A stretch of 57,070 bases of DNA from the NCBI GenBank assembly GCA_927443345.1, contig CAKMKJ010000022.1:1-57070 (forward strand), in the 5' to 3' direction. The translations under genes were made by a program, and so were the position numbers. This stretch comes from an uncultured Anaerolineaceae bacterium. Its GTDB lineage: Bacteria > Chloroflexota > Anaerolineae > Anaerolineales > Anaerolineaceae. The notes below the pieces were generated by a model, which saw only the letters and a program-made list of their open reading frames with translations, was not told where the DNA came from and searched no databases. Within the stretch, counting starts at the first letter, position 1. Every line of letters begins with the position of its first letter. Shown piece after piece: positions 32,793 to 41,540 of this stretch.

Positions 32793-32869
32793 AAAATTGG
32801 AATTGCCCTGGTGATCAAAATAGAGGTATTTCGCAGATCTAAAGAGGTTTTTTGATTTACAACTAAAAA

Positions 32870-33268
32870 TTAAGCAGCTAATTGACCAAAGGTGGTTTGA
32901 CGAAGTTTCTTGACCATCTCATCTTGAGTTTCGCACCAAATTTTGTGCATGGGGCAGTCGTTAGAGAACTCGCAGATATCTGGTGTCAGGGTGCATTCAT
33001 TTAGTGAGATAGGACCGTCAATAGCTTCAACCACTTCAAGCAATGAAATGTTGGCGGCTGGTCTTGAAAGCAGCACACCGCCGCGAGCTCCGCGTGATGT
33101 GTGAATCAGCCCTGCTATTGAAAGTTGCGAAATGATCTTAGCCAGAAACGAAGGGGGAATCTTCTGGACTTCAGCGATTTGACTTGTCGCTGCTCGTTGG
33201 GTGGGATCAAGCTTTGCTAAATATAGCATTGCCCGAACCGCATAATCAGCTTGTCTGGTGATCTGCAT
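32870..33268 (-). CDS. Rrf2-family regulator with three-cysteine Fe-S site
   Basis: A 132-residue winged-helix regulator: MQITRQADYAVRAMLYLAKL, IAEVQKIPPSFLAKIISQLS and GLIHTSRGARGGVLLSRPA define Rrf2. The C-terminal part has Cys92, Cys99 and Cys105 with C-x6-C-x5-C spacing, close to the cluster ligands in IscR (92/98/104) and NsrR (93/99/105). That makes Fe-S-based sensing of iron-sulfur status, NO or redox likely. An extra Cys112 follows. A TACC-N6-GGTA palindrome at 33278-33291, just upstream of its start, could be an autoregulatory operator. It is divergent from the thioesterase gene. Confidence 0.92.
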   Translation of the reverse strand: MQITRQADYAVRAMLYLAKLDPTQRAATSQIAEVQKIPPSFLAKIISQLSIAGLIHTSRGARGGVLLSRPAANISLLEVVEAIDGPISLNECTLTPDICEFSNDCPMHKIWCETQDEMVKKLRQTTFGQLAA

Positions 33269-33277
33269 TGTTATATA

Positions 33278-33291
33278 TACCTCTTTTGGTA
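33278..33291. promoter_or_regulatory. TACC-N6-GGTA palindrome upstream of Rrf2 gene
   Basis: TACCTCTTTTGGTA is a perfect four-base inverted repeat around a six-base A/T-rich spacer, nine bases upstream of the Rrf2 start codon. Position and form fit an operator for the Rrf2 protein, but it is not a match to a published box that I recognise. Confidence 0.4.
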
Positions 33292-33402
33292 AAATTTGTC
33301 TCTATTGTACTTCATTTTAGTAATATTTAAGTTTAATTCATAGTGACGATTATACTTTTTTTTTATTAATTCACTATTTTGAAGGCGGTGTATAATTTTG
33401 AC

Positions 33403-33840
33403 ATGAATTCATACCGGTTTAAGTACCCAATCACTGTTCGTTATGGTGACCTTGATCCGCAGTGGCATGTCAATAATACGCGCTTTCTCACATTTGCTGA
33501 ACAGGCGCGTTTTGCCTACCTGATGGAGCAGGGTCTGTTTGATGGCAAGTCTTTCTGGGATTTGCCTCTCATCGTCGGGGATATCCACTGCCGCTATCGG
33601 GTGCCGATTGACCCGGGGGTGACGGTGATCATCTCAACCGGCATTCTCAGTATTGGCAACAAGAGCTTGGTGATGGGCAGTCTGATCACCAGCGAAGACG
33701 GCAGCATCGTGCATGCCGAGATTGAAACGGTGATGGTTGCCTACGACTACCGCACCAAGAAAGCTGTACCGGTTTCGGATGAATTGCGCGCCACCTTTGA
33801 AATATATGAGGGCAAGTCATTTCCAAAGTCAGCGAGGTGA
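33403..33840 (+). CDS. Acyl-CoA thioesterase, hot-dog fold (4HBT/FadM-like)
   Basis: A 145-residue single hot-dog domain starting at the ATG at 33403: YPITVRYGDLDPQWHVNNTR (catalytic Asp and the H-V-N-N stretch), then FLTFAEQARFAYL, DIHCRYRVPIDPG and GSLITSEDGSIVHAEIETV. It is expected to hydrolyse acyl-CoA thioesters in the cytosol. The extended -10 TGTATAAT at 33389-33396 ends six bases before the ATG with no Shine-Dalgarno between, so the mRNA is probably leaderless. The M42 peptidase gene follows two bases after the stop. Confidence 0.9.
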   Translation: MNSYRFKYPITVRYGDLDPQWHVNNTRFLTFAEQARFAYLMEQGLFDGKSFWDLPLIVGDIHCRYRVPIDPGVTVIISTGILSIGNKSLVMGSLITSEDGSIVHAEIETVMVAYDYRTKKAVPVSDELRATFEIYEGKSFPKSAR

Positions 33841-33842
33841 GC

Positions 33843-34889
33843 ATGGAATTGCCGCAAGTGGATGAAGGTCTGCTGAACCGCTTTTTGGTCGAGCTTTTGA
33901 AAGTTCCCAGCCCAACAGGCTATACGCAAGAAGCTGCCTCGCTGCTGCAAAGAGTCTTTCGCAGCATCTCTGATGTGACCGTAAAGGTCATGCCCAAGGG
34001 CGGATTGATGGTGACCCTGCCCGGTGAGAAAGATGACGCCCCCCGCGGCCTGACCGCCCACATGGATACGCTTGGCGCCATGGTTAAGACCATCAAATCC
34101 AATGGACGGTTGACCCTCTCTCAAATCGGCGGCTACAGTTGGAATTCTGTAGAAGGCGAAGTCTGCACCGTTTTTACCCGCAGCGGAAAGCGCGTCCGCG
34201 GGTCAATCTTAATTGACACACCCTCGGTGCACGTGCACGCTGCCAAGGCTAGCGAGACCAAACGTGAGCAGGAGCACATGGAAGTGCGTCTGGATGAACG
34301 CGTGAGCAACCCCGAAGAAGTTAAAACCCTCGGCATCAGCGTGGGCGATTTTGTGGCCTTCGATCCGCGTGTGGAACTCAACAACGGCTTCATTCGCTCG
34401 CGCCACCTGGATGACAAGGCCGGTGTGGCCTGCCTTGTGGAGGCCATCCGCTGCCTAACCTCTGAAAACCGCAAACCCAAACAGACAGCTTGTTTCTATT
34501 TTAATAATTATGAAGAAGTCGGTCATTTCTCTGTGGAAGATTTTCCGATGAAGATCAGCGAACTACTGGCCGTGGATATGGCTGCCGTGGGTGAGGGGCA
34601 GAATTCAGACGAGTTCCACACCACATTATGTGTCAAAGACTCAAGCGGTCCTTACCATCATGGCATGAGCGAACGTTTGCGCAGCCTGGCTGAAGCGCAG
34701 CGCATCGACTACCGCGTGGATATCTATCCCTACTATGGGTCGGATGGCTCCGCCTATTGGCGCTCCGGCGGCAGTGTGCCTGTGGCGTTGATCGGCCCGG
34801 GCGTGGATGCGTCGCATAACTACGAGCGTACGCATATCGATGCACTTGTGGATACCACACGCTGGGTGCTGGCGTATTTGTTGAGTTGA
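33843..34889 (+). CDS. M42-family metallopeptidase
   Basis: A 348-residue co-catalytic metallopeptidase: TAHMDTLGAM (His, Asp), RHLDDKAGVACL (bridging Asp), NNYEEVGH (catalytic Glu and metal Glu), AVDMAAVGEG (Asp) and SHNYERTH (His) give the M42/M20-fold metal set. Relatives are glutamyl or deblocking aminopeptidases forming dodecameric cages. The start is the ATG at 33843 because GAGGTGA lies five bases before it; a GTG at 33837 overlaps the thioesterase stop. The role is peptide turnover in the cytosol. It is in an operon with the thioesterase gene. Confidence 0.92.
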   Translation: MELPQVDEGLLNRFLVELLKVPSPTGYTQEAASLLQRVFRSISDVTVKVMPKGGLMVTLPGEKDDAPRGLTAHMDTLGAMVKTIKSNGRLTLSQIGGYSWNSVEGEVCTVFTRSGKRVRGSILIDTPSVHVHAAKASETKREQEHMEVRLDERVSNPEEVKTLGISVGDFVAFDPRVELNNGFIRSRHLDDKAGVACLVEAIRCLTSENRKPKQTACFYFNNYEEVGHFSVEDFPMKISELLAVDMAAVGEGQNSDEFHTTLCVKDSSGPYHHGMSERLRSLAEAQRIDYRVDIYPYYGSDGSAYWRSGGSVPVALIGPGVDASHNYERTHIDALVDTTRWVLAYLLS

Positions 34890-34896
34890 TTTTTTT

Positions 34897-34924
34897 GTAG
34901 GGACACGGCGCGCCGTGTCCCTAC
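34897..34924. repeat. 28-bp perfect palindrome (family A, copy 3)
   Basis: Starts GTAGGGACACGGCG and ends CGCCGTGTCCCTAC, a perfect 28-bp palindrome with the same GTAGGG/CCCTAC ends as the other family members but a different GC-rich inner arm. It sits eight bases past the M42 peptidase stop. Confidence 0.9.
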
Positions 34925-35015
34925 TTTGTCACTAATTTCTAATCCCCTTCTAACACTCGCCCATTACAATTACCCGACAGTCTCGATTAAGCACTTCGAA
35001 ACTGGTAAAATGAAA

Positions 35016-35045
35016 TTGGCCTTATGGCCCAATAACGCATATAAT
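35016..35045 (+). promoter_or_regulatory. Promoter of clpC
   Basis: -35-like TTGGCC (35016-35021), an 18-bp spacer and a perfect -10 TATAAT (35040-35045). Transcription would start near 35052, leaving a leader of about 50 bases before the GTG start. I see no CIRCE or CtsR-type heptad repeat near it. Confidence 0.6.
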
Positions 35046-35099
35046 ATGAGCCCTTCACTTATTAGTGGTAGCGGTTTGATTTTTCAGGAGGATTACCCT

Positions 35100-37613
35100 G
35101 TGTCAGGAATGGAACGATTTACCCAAAGAGCACGGCGTGTATTGGCGCTGGCTCACCAAGAAGCCGAGCGTTTGCGCCACACCAATATTGATACTGAACA
35201 TTTATTGGTCGGTTTAATCGAAGAAGACGGCGGCATTGCCAGCCATGCCCTGCGTGATTTAGGTCTTGAACCTGATCGCGTGCGCGAGATGGTCGAAAGA
35301 CTAACCGGCATGGGCTTGCAAGACACCACCACCATCGAACTTTCTAAAGGTACCCAGCAGGTGCTTGAGTTTGCCATTGAAGAAGCCCGCCTGCTCGGAC
35401 ACCAATTCATCGGCACCGAACATCTGTTGATGGCTTTGACCCGCTCTACTGAAGGCATGGCTATTGAAGTGCTTAAGAAATTGGGCGTCACCCCCGAACA
35501 AGTAAGACGCCAGGTTCGGCGCGCCATGGATGAGGCCACCAACTCCCCCGCCACCGCCGGACAGGCGCCCATCGGACGCAAAGACGATAAAAAAGACGCC
35601 AAGACCCCTCTGGTGGATCAATTGGCCGTGGATCTCACCACCCTGGCCGAAGAAGGCAAGCTGGATCCCGTGATCGGGCGCCAGAAAGAGATCGAACGCC
35701 TGATTCAGATTTTGGCGCGGCGTAACAAGAACAACCCCGCCCTGATCGGTGAACCCGGTGTCGGCAAGACCGCCATCGTTGAAGGCCTGGCCCAGCGCAT
35801 TGTGGATGGCGACGTGCCCGCGCCATTGATCGGCAAACGCGTGCTGCAACTGGATGTAGGGTCGCTGGTTGCAGGCACCATGTATCGCGGTCAATTTGAA
35901 GAGCGTCTCAAACGCGTGATTGATGAATTAAAAGCCTCCAAGTCCATCCTCTTTATTGATGAACTGCACATGCTGGTGGGCGCCGGTTCTGCCGGTTCCA
36001 CCGTGGATGCCGCCAACATTCTCAAACCCGCATTGTCGCGCGGCGAACTGCAAGTGGTCGGCGCTACAACGCTAGACGAATACCGCAAACACATCGAAAC
36101 CGACGCCGCCCTCGAGCGACGTTTTCAACCTATTGTCGTCATCGAACCCACTGTGGATGAAACCATCCAGATTCTCAAGGGTATTCGTAAAGCCTATGAA
36201 GAACATCACCGCCTGATTATCTCTGATGAAGCGCTTGAAGCAGCAACCCACCTCTCTTCTCGTTATGTGACCGAGCGTTTCTTGCCAGACAAGGCCATTG
36301 ACCTGATTGACGAAGCCTCTTCCCGCGTGCGAATGTATAAAAGCCCGGCAGCCCAGACTTTCAAAGACTTGATGACCCAACTGCGCGGCATCCGCGCGGA
36401 TCGGGCCGCAGCCGTTGAAGGCGGACGCAACGACGACGCTCAGGAACTCACCGACAAAGAATCCGGCCTCAAGGCGCAGATCGAAAAACTGCGCACCGGT
36501 TGGGATCGATCAAACAGCCCTGTTGTGACACACGAAGACATCGCTGAACTGGTCTCAATGTGGACCGGTGTGCCCATCATGCAATTGGCCACCGAAGAGT
36601 CAGAACGCCTGCTGCACATGGAAGACGAAATGCGCCTGAGCATCGTCGGCCAGGATGAAGCCATCGAAACCATTTCCAAGGCCGTGCGCCGCGGACGTGC
36701 CGGGTTGAAAGATCCGCGCCGGCCAATTGGCTCATTCATGTTCCTCGGCCCCACCGGCGTGGGCAAAACCGCCCTCACCAAGACCCTGGCTATGTTCCTC
36801 TTTGGCAGCGAAGATTCGCTGGTGCAAATTGACATGTCTGAGTTTATGGAGCGTCACAACGTCAGCCGTTTGGTCGGTGCACCTCCAGGCTATGTCGGTT
36901 TTGAAGATGCTGGCCAGCTCACCGAAGCCATTCGCCGTCGGCCATACTCAATCATTGTCTTTGATGAAATTGAAAAGGCTCATCCCGAAGTGCATAACAT
37001 GCTGCTTCAGATCATGGAAGAAGGCCAGCTCACCGATGCCCGCGGGCACAAGGTGGATTTCCGCAACGCCATCATCGTCATGACCTCCAACATTGGCGCG
37101 GATATGATCAAAAAGCAGGGCAACCTGGGTTTCAACCTCAAGAAAGATCAGAAGGAAGAAGACGCCAGAAATTACGAAGATATGCGCAAGAAGCTGATGG
37201 ATTCGCTCAAAAAGGTCTTCAGACCCGAATTCATCAACCGCCTGGATGGCGTGATCGTCTTCCACCCGCTCAACCAGGAGCACATCCGCATGATCGTCAA
37301 TGTGGAGCTCGAAAAAGTGGCCGTGCGCATGCGCGATCACAACATCGAACTCAAAGCCTCCGAAGCCGCGCTGGACTTTTTGGCCACAGAGGGCTTCAAC
37401 CCAGAAATGGGTGCCCGTCCGCTGCGCAGAGTCTTGCAGGATAAAGTGGAAGACCGCCTCTCTGACGCTGTGCTCTCGCACGAATTCAATGAAGGCGACA
37501 CCATTTTGGTGGACCTGAACAAAGAAAAAGAAGTCGTGCTCAAGCGCGAGAAGAAAAAGAAGGTCGTCAAAGAAGCCATTGAGCCCGAGACCCCTGAACC
37601 AGTTCCGGCGTAA
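35100..37613 (+). CDS. clpC: ATP-dependent Clp protease ATPase subunit ClpC
   Basis: An 837-residue Hsp100 protein. The GTG start at 35100 is chosen because AGGAGG at 35086-35091 lies eight bases before it; an upstream in-frame extension to 34926 covers the promoter and is not coding. Domains in order: two Clp_N repeats (about 1-145), AAA-1 with Walker A GEPGVGKT at 217-224, a UVR-like coiled segment (about 420-465), AAA-2 with Walker A GPTGVGKT near 550, and the Clp D2-small domain. It ends in a charged [20 protein letters not shown] tail. With ClpP it unfolds and degrades proteins; no clpP is nearby. The short middle region marks ClpC, not ClpB. Confidence 0.96.
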   Translation: MSGMERFTQRARRVLALAHQEAERLRHTNIDTEHLLVGLIEEDGGIASHALRDLGLEPDRVREMVERLTGMGLQDTTTIELSKGTQQVLEFAIEEARLLGHQFIGTEHLLMALTRSTEGMAIEVLKKLGVTPEQVRRQVRRAMDEATNSPATAGQAPIGRKDDKKDAKTPLVDQLAVDLTTLAEEGKLDPVIGRQKEIERLIQILARRNKNNPALIGEPGVGKTAIVEGLAQRIVDGDVPAPLIGKRVLQLDVGSLVAGTMYRGQFEERLKRVIDELKASKSILFIDELHMLVGAGSAGSTVDAANILKPALSRGELQVVGATTLDEYRKHIETDAALERRFQPIVVIEPTVDETIQILKGIRKAYEEHHRLIISDEALEAATHLSSRYVTERFLPDKAIDLIDEASSRVRMYKSPAAQTFKDLMTQLRGIRADRAAAVEGGRNDDAQELTDKESGLKAQIEKLRTGWDRSNSPVVTHEDIAELVSMWTGVPIMQLATEESERLLHMEDEMRLSIVGQDEAIETISKAVRRGRAGLKDPRRPIGSFMFLGPTGVGKTALTKTLAMFLFGSEDSLVQIDMSEFMERHNVSRLVGAPPGYVGFEDAGQLTEAIRRRPYSIIVFDEIEKAHPEVHNMLLQIMEEGQLTDARGHKVDFRNAIIVMTSNIGADMIKKQGNLGFNLKKDQKEEDARNYEDMRKKLMDSLKKVFRPEFINRLDGVIVFHPLNQEHIRMIVNVELEKVAVRMRDHNIELKASEAALDFLATEGFNPEMGARPLRRVLQDKVEDRLSDAVLSHEFNEGDTILVDLNKEKEVVLKREKKKKVVKEAIEPETPEPVPA

Positions 37614-37628
37614 CAAGAATGCGAAATC

Positions 37629-37656
37629 GTAGGGGCGGTTCGTGAACCGCCCTAAA
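37629..37656. repeat. Imperfect GTAGGGGCGG-type palindrome (family A, copy 4)
   Basis: GGGCGGTTC and GAACCGCCC pair over GT; the outer GTAG is kept on the left, but the right end reads CTAA, so this copy has decayed. It follows the clpC stop by 15 bases. Confidence 0.75.
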
Positions 37657-37670
37657 TTAACCGACCTTAC

Positions 37671-37699
37671 TTGACATTAACTTTAACCAAGCATATACT
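37671..37699 (+). promoter_or_regulatory. Promoter of riboflavin transporter operon
   Basis: TTGACA (37671-37676), 17-bp spacer, TATACT (37694-37699): a near-consensus housekeeping promoter. It places the transcription start about ten bases before the FMN aptamer. Confidence 0.85.
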
Positions 37700-37716
37700 T
37701 CGGTTAATTAAATATG

Positions 37717-37842
37717 TTCTTCGGGGCAGGGTGAGAGGCTAATCGTCTCAATTCCCGATCGGTGGTGACAACCCACGAGCGCGAAACGCGCATGAGCAGG
37801 TGAAATCCCTGAGTCGACGGTAAAGTCCGGATAAAAGAAGAA
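37717..37842 (+). ncRNA. FMN riboswitch (RFN element) aptamer
   Basis: The conserved RFN blocks occur in order: TTCTTCGGGGCAGGGTGA at the 5' side, AATTCCCGATCGGTGGT, ACCCACGAGCG, GAGCAGGTGAAATCCCT, then GTCGACGGTAAAGTCCGGAT and the closing GAAGAA. The P1 stem pairs TTCTTC (37717-37722) with GAAGAA (37837-37842). It binds FMN and shuts down riboflavin synthesis or uptake genes when FMN is plentiful. It controls the ABC transporter genes starting at 37912. Confidence 0.96.
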
Positions 37843-37877
37843 TTTTTCCATTCAAGCGCCACAGCGTATTGAAACTC

Positions 37878-37908
37878 AAGCCCCGAAAACTCATTTTTCG
37901 AGGCTTTT
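37878..37908 (+). terminator. FMN riboswitch expression platform: terminator and Shine-Dalgarno mask
   Basis: AAGCCCCGAAAA pairs with TTTTCGAGGCTT over a short loop with one C-A mismatch, followed by TTTTATTTT. The arm contains GAGG (37900-37903), which sits eight bases before the TTG start at 37912. The hairpin can therefore both terminate transcription and hide the ribosome-binding site. Confidence 0.75.
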
Positions 37909-37911
37909 ATT

Positions 37912-38733
37912 TTGATTAAACAACCTGTATCAGAACATAAATCTTCTGGCAAGCGGCATAAGACGCTTGAAAAACTGGCGCGTTACAATGGATGGCTGGT
38001 GGTCGTTTCCATCCTGCTGGTGTTGGCCGTCTGGTCGCTCGGTGTGCAATGGGGCAAGCCGCCTGCTTTTTTGCTGCCCTCGCCGCAAGCCGTGTGGGAT
38101 AAATTTGTCTCCACCCTGGCAGACGGATCGCTGCTGCGTCATGCCTCGGTCACCTTCTTCGAAGTGCTTGCCGGTTTGTTTTTCGGCAGCCTGCTCGCTA
38201 CTTGCCTCGGCTATTTCCTGGCAAAATCATCCACGCTTGAAAAACTGCTTTCACCCTACCTGGTTGCCAGCCAGGCCATTCCGCTGGTGGCGATTGCCCC
38301 GCTTTTGATCATCTGGTTTGGCCCCGGTATCTCCTCCAAAATTTTGATCTGCGCGCTGATCGTCTTTTTTCCGGTGTTGGTCAACACCATTATAGGCTTC
38401 AGGGGTGTGCCAGAAAATCTGCGCGACCTTATGGTCTCGATGCGCGCCACGCGCTGGCAGAAGCTGCGTCTGCTTGAAATCCCTGCAGCGCTGCCCATCC
38501 TCTTTGGCGGATTGCGCATCGGCGCAACGTTATCTGTGATCGGCGCGGTAGTGGGTGAGTTCGTTGGCTCGGATAAAGGGTTGGGTTTTCTGATTAACGT
38601 CGGCCGCGGACAGTTCGACACGGCCCTTGTCTTTGTCGCCATCTTCACCCTAATTTTTATGGCTTTGAGTCTTTACGGTCTGGCCATGCTGGCTGAAAAA
38701 CGTTCTACGCGCTGGAAAACCGCCCATCACTAA
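37912..38733 (+). CDS. ribX: Riboflavin ABC transporter permease
   Basis: A 273-residue inner-membrane permease with about six helices and the ABC coupling loop EAA-like motif MRATRWQKLRLLEIPAALPI (residues about 180-199), typical of the SsuC/ThiX-type family. TTG at 37912 is the best start: GAGG is correctly spaced and no ATG or GTG fits. The FMN riboswitch upstream and the NMT1-like binding protein downstream match the RibXY system known from Chloroflexus aurantiacus, which imports riboflavin; I assign it on that basis. SsuC-type alternatives (sulfonates, pyrimidine precursors) are made unlikely by the riboswitch. Confidence 0.85.
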   Translation: MIKQPVSEHKSSGKRHKTLEKLARYNGWLVVVSILLVLAVWSLGVQWGKPPAFLLPSPQAVWDKFVSTLADGSLLRHASVTFFEVLAGLFFGSLLATCLGYFLAKSSTLEKLLSPYLVASQAIPLVAIAPLLIIWFGPGISSKILICALIVFFPVLVNTIIGFRGVPENLRDLMVSMRATRWQKLRLLEIPAALPILFGGLRIGATLSVIGAVVGEFVGSDKGLGFLINVGRGQFDTALVFVAIFTLIFMALSLYGLAMLAEKRSTRWKTAHH

Positions 38734-38755
38734 TCTTATTCCCCGGGAGGGAAAC

Positions 38756-39751
38756 ATGAAAAAAACATTACTAATCATCGTTATGCTTTTGGTGGCGTTA
38801 TCTGCCGGTTGTGCTGCAAAGAATTCTGAGGTTGCCACTGACGCGCCTGCCGCAGCATCATTAACCAAAGTTACTCTGCCATTAGGGTATATCCCCAATG
38901 TGCAATTTGCCCCATTGTATGTGGCGATTGATAAAGGCTATTATCAAGAAGAAGGGGTTTCGGTTAGTCTCGACTACAGCATGGAAAATGACAATGCCGT
39001 GCTGTTGGCCAACGACACCCTCCAGTTTGCTATTCTTTCAGGCGAACAGGTTATTTTGGCGCGCGATAAACAAATGCCCCTCGTTTACGTGGCGGCATGG
39101 TATCAGCAGTACCCGGTGGGTATCGTTTCAAAAACATCTGCCAACATCACTTCCATTGCTGATTTGAAGGGTAAAAAGATCGGCCTGCCCGGGCTCTACG
39201 GCGCCAATTATATCGGCGCCATTGCCATGCTCGATTCTGCAGGTTTGTCTGAATCGGATGTCGCCCTCGACTCCATCGGCTTCAACCAGGTTGAAGTATT
39301 GATGGCTGACCGTGAAGACGCTGTAGTAATTTACGTGGCCAATGAACCTGTGCAGCTTGAAGCCCAGGGGGAATCCATCACCCTACTCAAAGCCTCTGAT
39401 GCAATTGATCTGGTTTCCAACGGATTGGTCACCAACGAGAAGACGCTCACAGAGAACCCTGAGCTGGTTAAAGCCATGATTGCCGCCACCTTAAAGGGCG
39501 TTCAATACACCATTAATAACCCTGACGAAGCTTACGAAATTTCCAAGAAGTATGTAGAGAACCTGGCCTCCGCGGATCAAGCTGTGCAAAAGCAAGTACT
39601 GCTGAATTCTATCGAACTGTGGAAAGGCGATATTCTGGGCTATTCTCAACCTCAAGCCTGGCAGAACATGCAGCGGATATTAACCAAAATGAAACTGCTC
39701 ACCAATGACATTGACGTCAGCACCTGCTTTACCAATGAGCTGCTGCCGTGA
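38756..39751 (+). CDS. ribY: Riboflavin-binding lipoprotein of ABC transporter
   Basis: A 331-residue lipoprotein. The signal peptide MKKTLLIIVMLLVALSAGC ends in a lipobox with Cys19. The mature part has the NMT1/THI5-like fold: KVTLPLGYIPNVQFAPLYVA, DKGYYQEEGVSVSLDYS, DLKGKKIGLPGLYGANYIGA. Members bind thiamine precursors, riboflavin or other heterocycles. Here the FMN riboswitch points to riboflavin, as in Chloroflexus RibY. GGGAGG precedes the ATG. The ATPase gene's GTG overlaps its TGA. It is anchored to the outer face of the cytoplasmic membrane. Confidence 0.88.
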   Translation: MKKTLLIIVMLLVALSAGCAAKNSEVATDAPAAASLTKVTLPLGYIPNVQFAPLYVAIDKGYYQEEGVSVSLDYSMENDNAVLLANDTLQFAILSGEQVILARDKQMPLVYVAAWYQQYPVGIVSKTSANITSIADLKGKKIGLPGLYGANYIGAIAMLDSAGLSESDVALDSIGFNQVEVLMADREDAVVIYVANEPVQLEAQGESITLLKASDAIDLVSNGLVTNEKTLTENPELVKAMIAATLKGVQYTINNPDEAYEISKKYVENLASADQAVQKQVLLNSIELWKGDILGYSQPQAWQNMQRILTKMKLLTNDIDVSTCFTNELLP

Positions 39752-40494
39752 CACAATTTCTAGAAGTTGACCATCTAGGGATGACCTTTAACGGCGCCGA
39801 GGGTGAACTGATGGCGGTGCAAGATGTCTCTTTCACCCTGGCTGAACAGGAATTTTTGTGCGTGTTGGGTCCGTCTGGCAGCGGAAAAAGCACCCTGCTG
39901 CGTTTGATTGCCGGTCTGATCAAACCTACTGCCGGTTCCATCCAGTTTGGCTGTCTGCCCGGAGAGCAGCCGAGCATCAGTCTGGTGTTTCAACAAACCA
40001 ACCTGATGCCCTGGCGGACGGTGATGCAGAACATTTTACTGCCGCTTGAACTGCAAGGCATTGACCGCGACCAGGCGCTTGAACGCGCCAATGCCATGAT
40101 CCATCTCGTGGGTCTGGAAGAGTTCGCGCAGGCTTGGCCATCTGAGTTATCAGGTGGCATGGCCCAGCGCGTGGCTATTGCCCGCGCCTTCATTGCCGAG
40201 CCCGATCTGCTGCTGCTGGATGAACCCTTCGGTTCGCTGGATGCCCTGACCCGCGAACGCATGGGTGCCGAACTGCTCAACATCTGGCAGAGTCAACGGA
40301 CTGCGGTGATCATGGTCACCCACTCCATCTCGGAGGCTTTGTTGCTTTCTGACCGCGTGATGGTTTTCTCGCCGCGCCCGGCAACCATTGTAGCCGAAAT
40401 GAAAGTTGATCTTCCCCGCCCCCGGCAGGAAGAAACACGTTACGACCCCGAGTTTCTGAAGTATGCAAAACTTCTGCGTCAGGCGATTAAGTAG
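39748..40494 (+). CDS. ABC transporter ATP-binding protein of riboflavin importer
   Basis: A 248-residue importer ATPase starting with a GTG that overlaps the ribY stop (GTGA at 39748-39751). Walker A is GPSGSGKST near residues 38-46, the Q-loop VFQQTNLMPWRT, the signature LSGGMAQRVAIARA, Walker B LLLLDEPFGSLDA, and the switch histidine in VTHSISEA. It belongs to the nitrate/taurine/thiamine-precursor ATPase group, the expected energiser for RibX and RibY. Having the ATPase in the same operon makes the transporter complete. It converges on holB. Confidence 0.93.
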   Translation: MTQFLEVDHLGMTFNGAEGELMAVQDVSFTLAEQEFLCVLGPSGSGKSTLLRLIAGLIKPTAGSIQFGCLPGEQPSISLVFQQTNLMPWRTVMQNILLPLELQGIDRDQALERANAMIHLVGLEEFAQAWPSELSGGMAQRVAIARAFIAEPDLLLLDEPFGSLDALTRERMGAELLNIWQSQRTAVIMVTHSISEALLLSDRVMVFSPRPATIVAEMKVDLPRPRQEETRYDPEFLKYAKLLRQAIK

Positions 40495-40504
40495 AGCGTT
40501 TGTG

Positions 40505-41494
40505 TTATTTGATTTGGGGAATGTTTAGCAGCAGGTTTTCAAGAAGCAACTTCAAATTGGCATTGGATTCCAATATCTCCAGAGAATGATCCACCGAATT
40601 TAACAAGTCCACTATGTGCTGCGCTGATAGCTTTTTGGCTAGAGCTATGATGTCGTCTGCGTGGTCCTGGTTGGTCAGGTAGCCTTCCTGCCCATTGGAA
40701 GCCAGCAGTAAATCGCGGACAACCGAGAGCCAGGTTTGCAGGGTCAATCGTAATTGATCGCGGTTTTTTGTGAGGGGTTCCGCCGCAGCGAAGCGCTCGC
40801 GGATGTTCAGAGGCAATAAACGCAGCAGTTCGTCCACCCAGGCGGCGCGTTTTTCAACCAGGTCGGGGTCGGCGGCCATGCGCAGCGCCAGGCCGGTGCG
40901 TCCGTTTGCAAGGTGCGCCAGCAGCGCAGATTTTTCAGGGTCGTAGTGCCAGCGGGTTTGCAAACTTTCTTGCAATTTTTCAATCGGCACAGGCCGCAGG
41001 CGCAAAATTTCACACCGTGAAGCAATCGTCGGCAGCAGGTTGTCTGGTGAATCTGCGGTTAAGAGCAAGATGACTTGTTTAGGGGCTTCTTCCAGCGTTT
41101 TGAGGAGCGCATTCTGTGCGTTTGCGTTGGCGCGTTGAAAATTGAGCAGCAAGGCTACGCGAAATTTTGCTTCATACGGAGAAAGCATTAAGCTGCGCTG
41201 CAATGCGCGGATCTGATCCACTTTGAGCATGCCGCCTTCTGAATCCGCTTCAACGATGCTCAGATCGGGATGCTGCATTTTTTCGGTGAGACGGCACAAG
41301 CGGCACTCTCCGCAGGGCACGCCGTGGGCTATTGGCGATTGGCAGTTAACTGCCTGAGCAAAAGCCAGCGCCAGGCTGCGTCTTCCAATGCCGGGGGCGC
41401 CGCTGAATAAATAAGCATGTCTCACATCGCCGTGGGTGATGTGCTGTTTGAGCAGTGCGGCTGCCCATTCGTGTCCTAATAAGTCCCAACTCAT
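40505..41494 (-). CDS. holB: DNA polymerase III delta' subunit
   Basis: A 329-residue clamp-loader subunit. The P-loop reads GAPGIGRRSL, with Arg-Arg in place of the catalytic Lys, as expected for the non-hydrolysing delta' subunit. The zinc knuckle CGECRLCRL follows near residue 62, with an additional upstream Cys. NAQNALLKTLEEAP is the sensor 1-SRC region and TIASRCEILRL the SRC motif. It bridges tau/gamma to delta in loading the DnaN clamp. The gene is preceded by the histidine kinase gene on the same strand (a 46-base gap) and ends 10 bases from the riboflavin ATPase stop. Confidence 0.94.
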   Translation of the reverse strand: MSWDLLGHEWAAALLKQHITHGDVRHAYLFSGAPGIGRRSLALAFAQAVNCQSPIAHGVPCGECRLCRLTEKMQHPDLSIVEADSEGGMLKVDQIRALQRSLMLSPYEAKFRVALLLNFQRANANAQNALLKTLEEAPKQVILLLTADSPDNLLPTIASRCEILRLRPVPIEKLQESLQTRWHYDPEKSALLAHLANGRTGLALRMAADPDLVEKRAAWVDELLRLLPLNIRERFAAAEPLTKNRDQLRLTLQTWLSVVRDLLLASNGQEGYLTNQDHADDIIALAKKLSAQHIVDLLNSVDHSLEILESNANLKLLLENLLLNIPQIK

Positions 41495-41540
41495 GTGGGG
41501 ATTGTAGCCTGAAACGTGAGAGATGACAACAATTATTAAG

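Noticed and set aside
34989-35005. CIRCE or CtsR operator upstream of clpC
   Set aside because: GCACTTCGAAACTGG has neither the nine-base CIRCE inverted repeat nor the CtsR heptad direct repeat.
34926-35099. N-terminal extension of ClpC by 58 residues
   Set aside because: The stretch contains the promoter and Shine-Dalgarno, and the Clp_N domain begins right after the GTG at 35100.
36948-37616. A 222-residue open frame on the minus strand, rich in Phe, His and Asp
   Set aside because: It is antisense to the second AAA domain of clpC and mirrors its codon bias.
37717-37842. TPP riboswitch, suggested by the NMT1/THI5-like binding protein downstream
   Set aside because: The conserved blocks and their order are those of the FMN (RFN) element, and the TPP core CUGAGA...GACC is not present.
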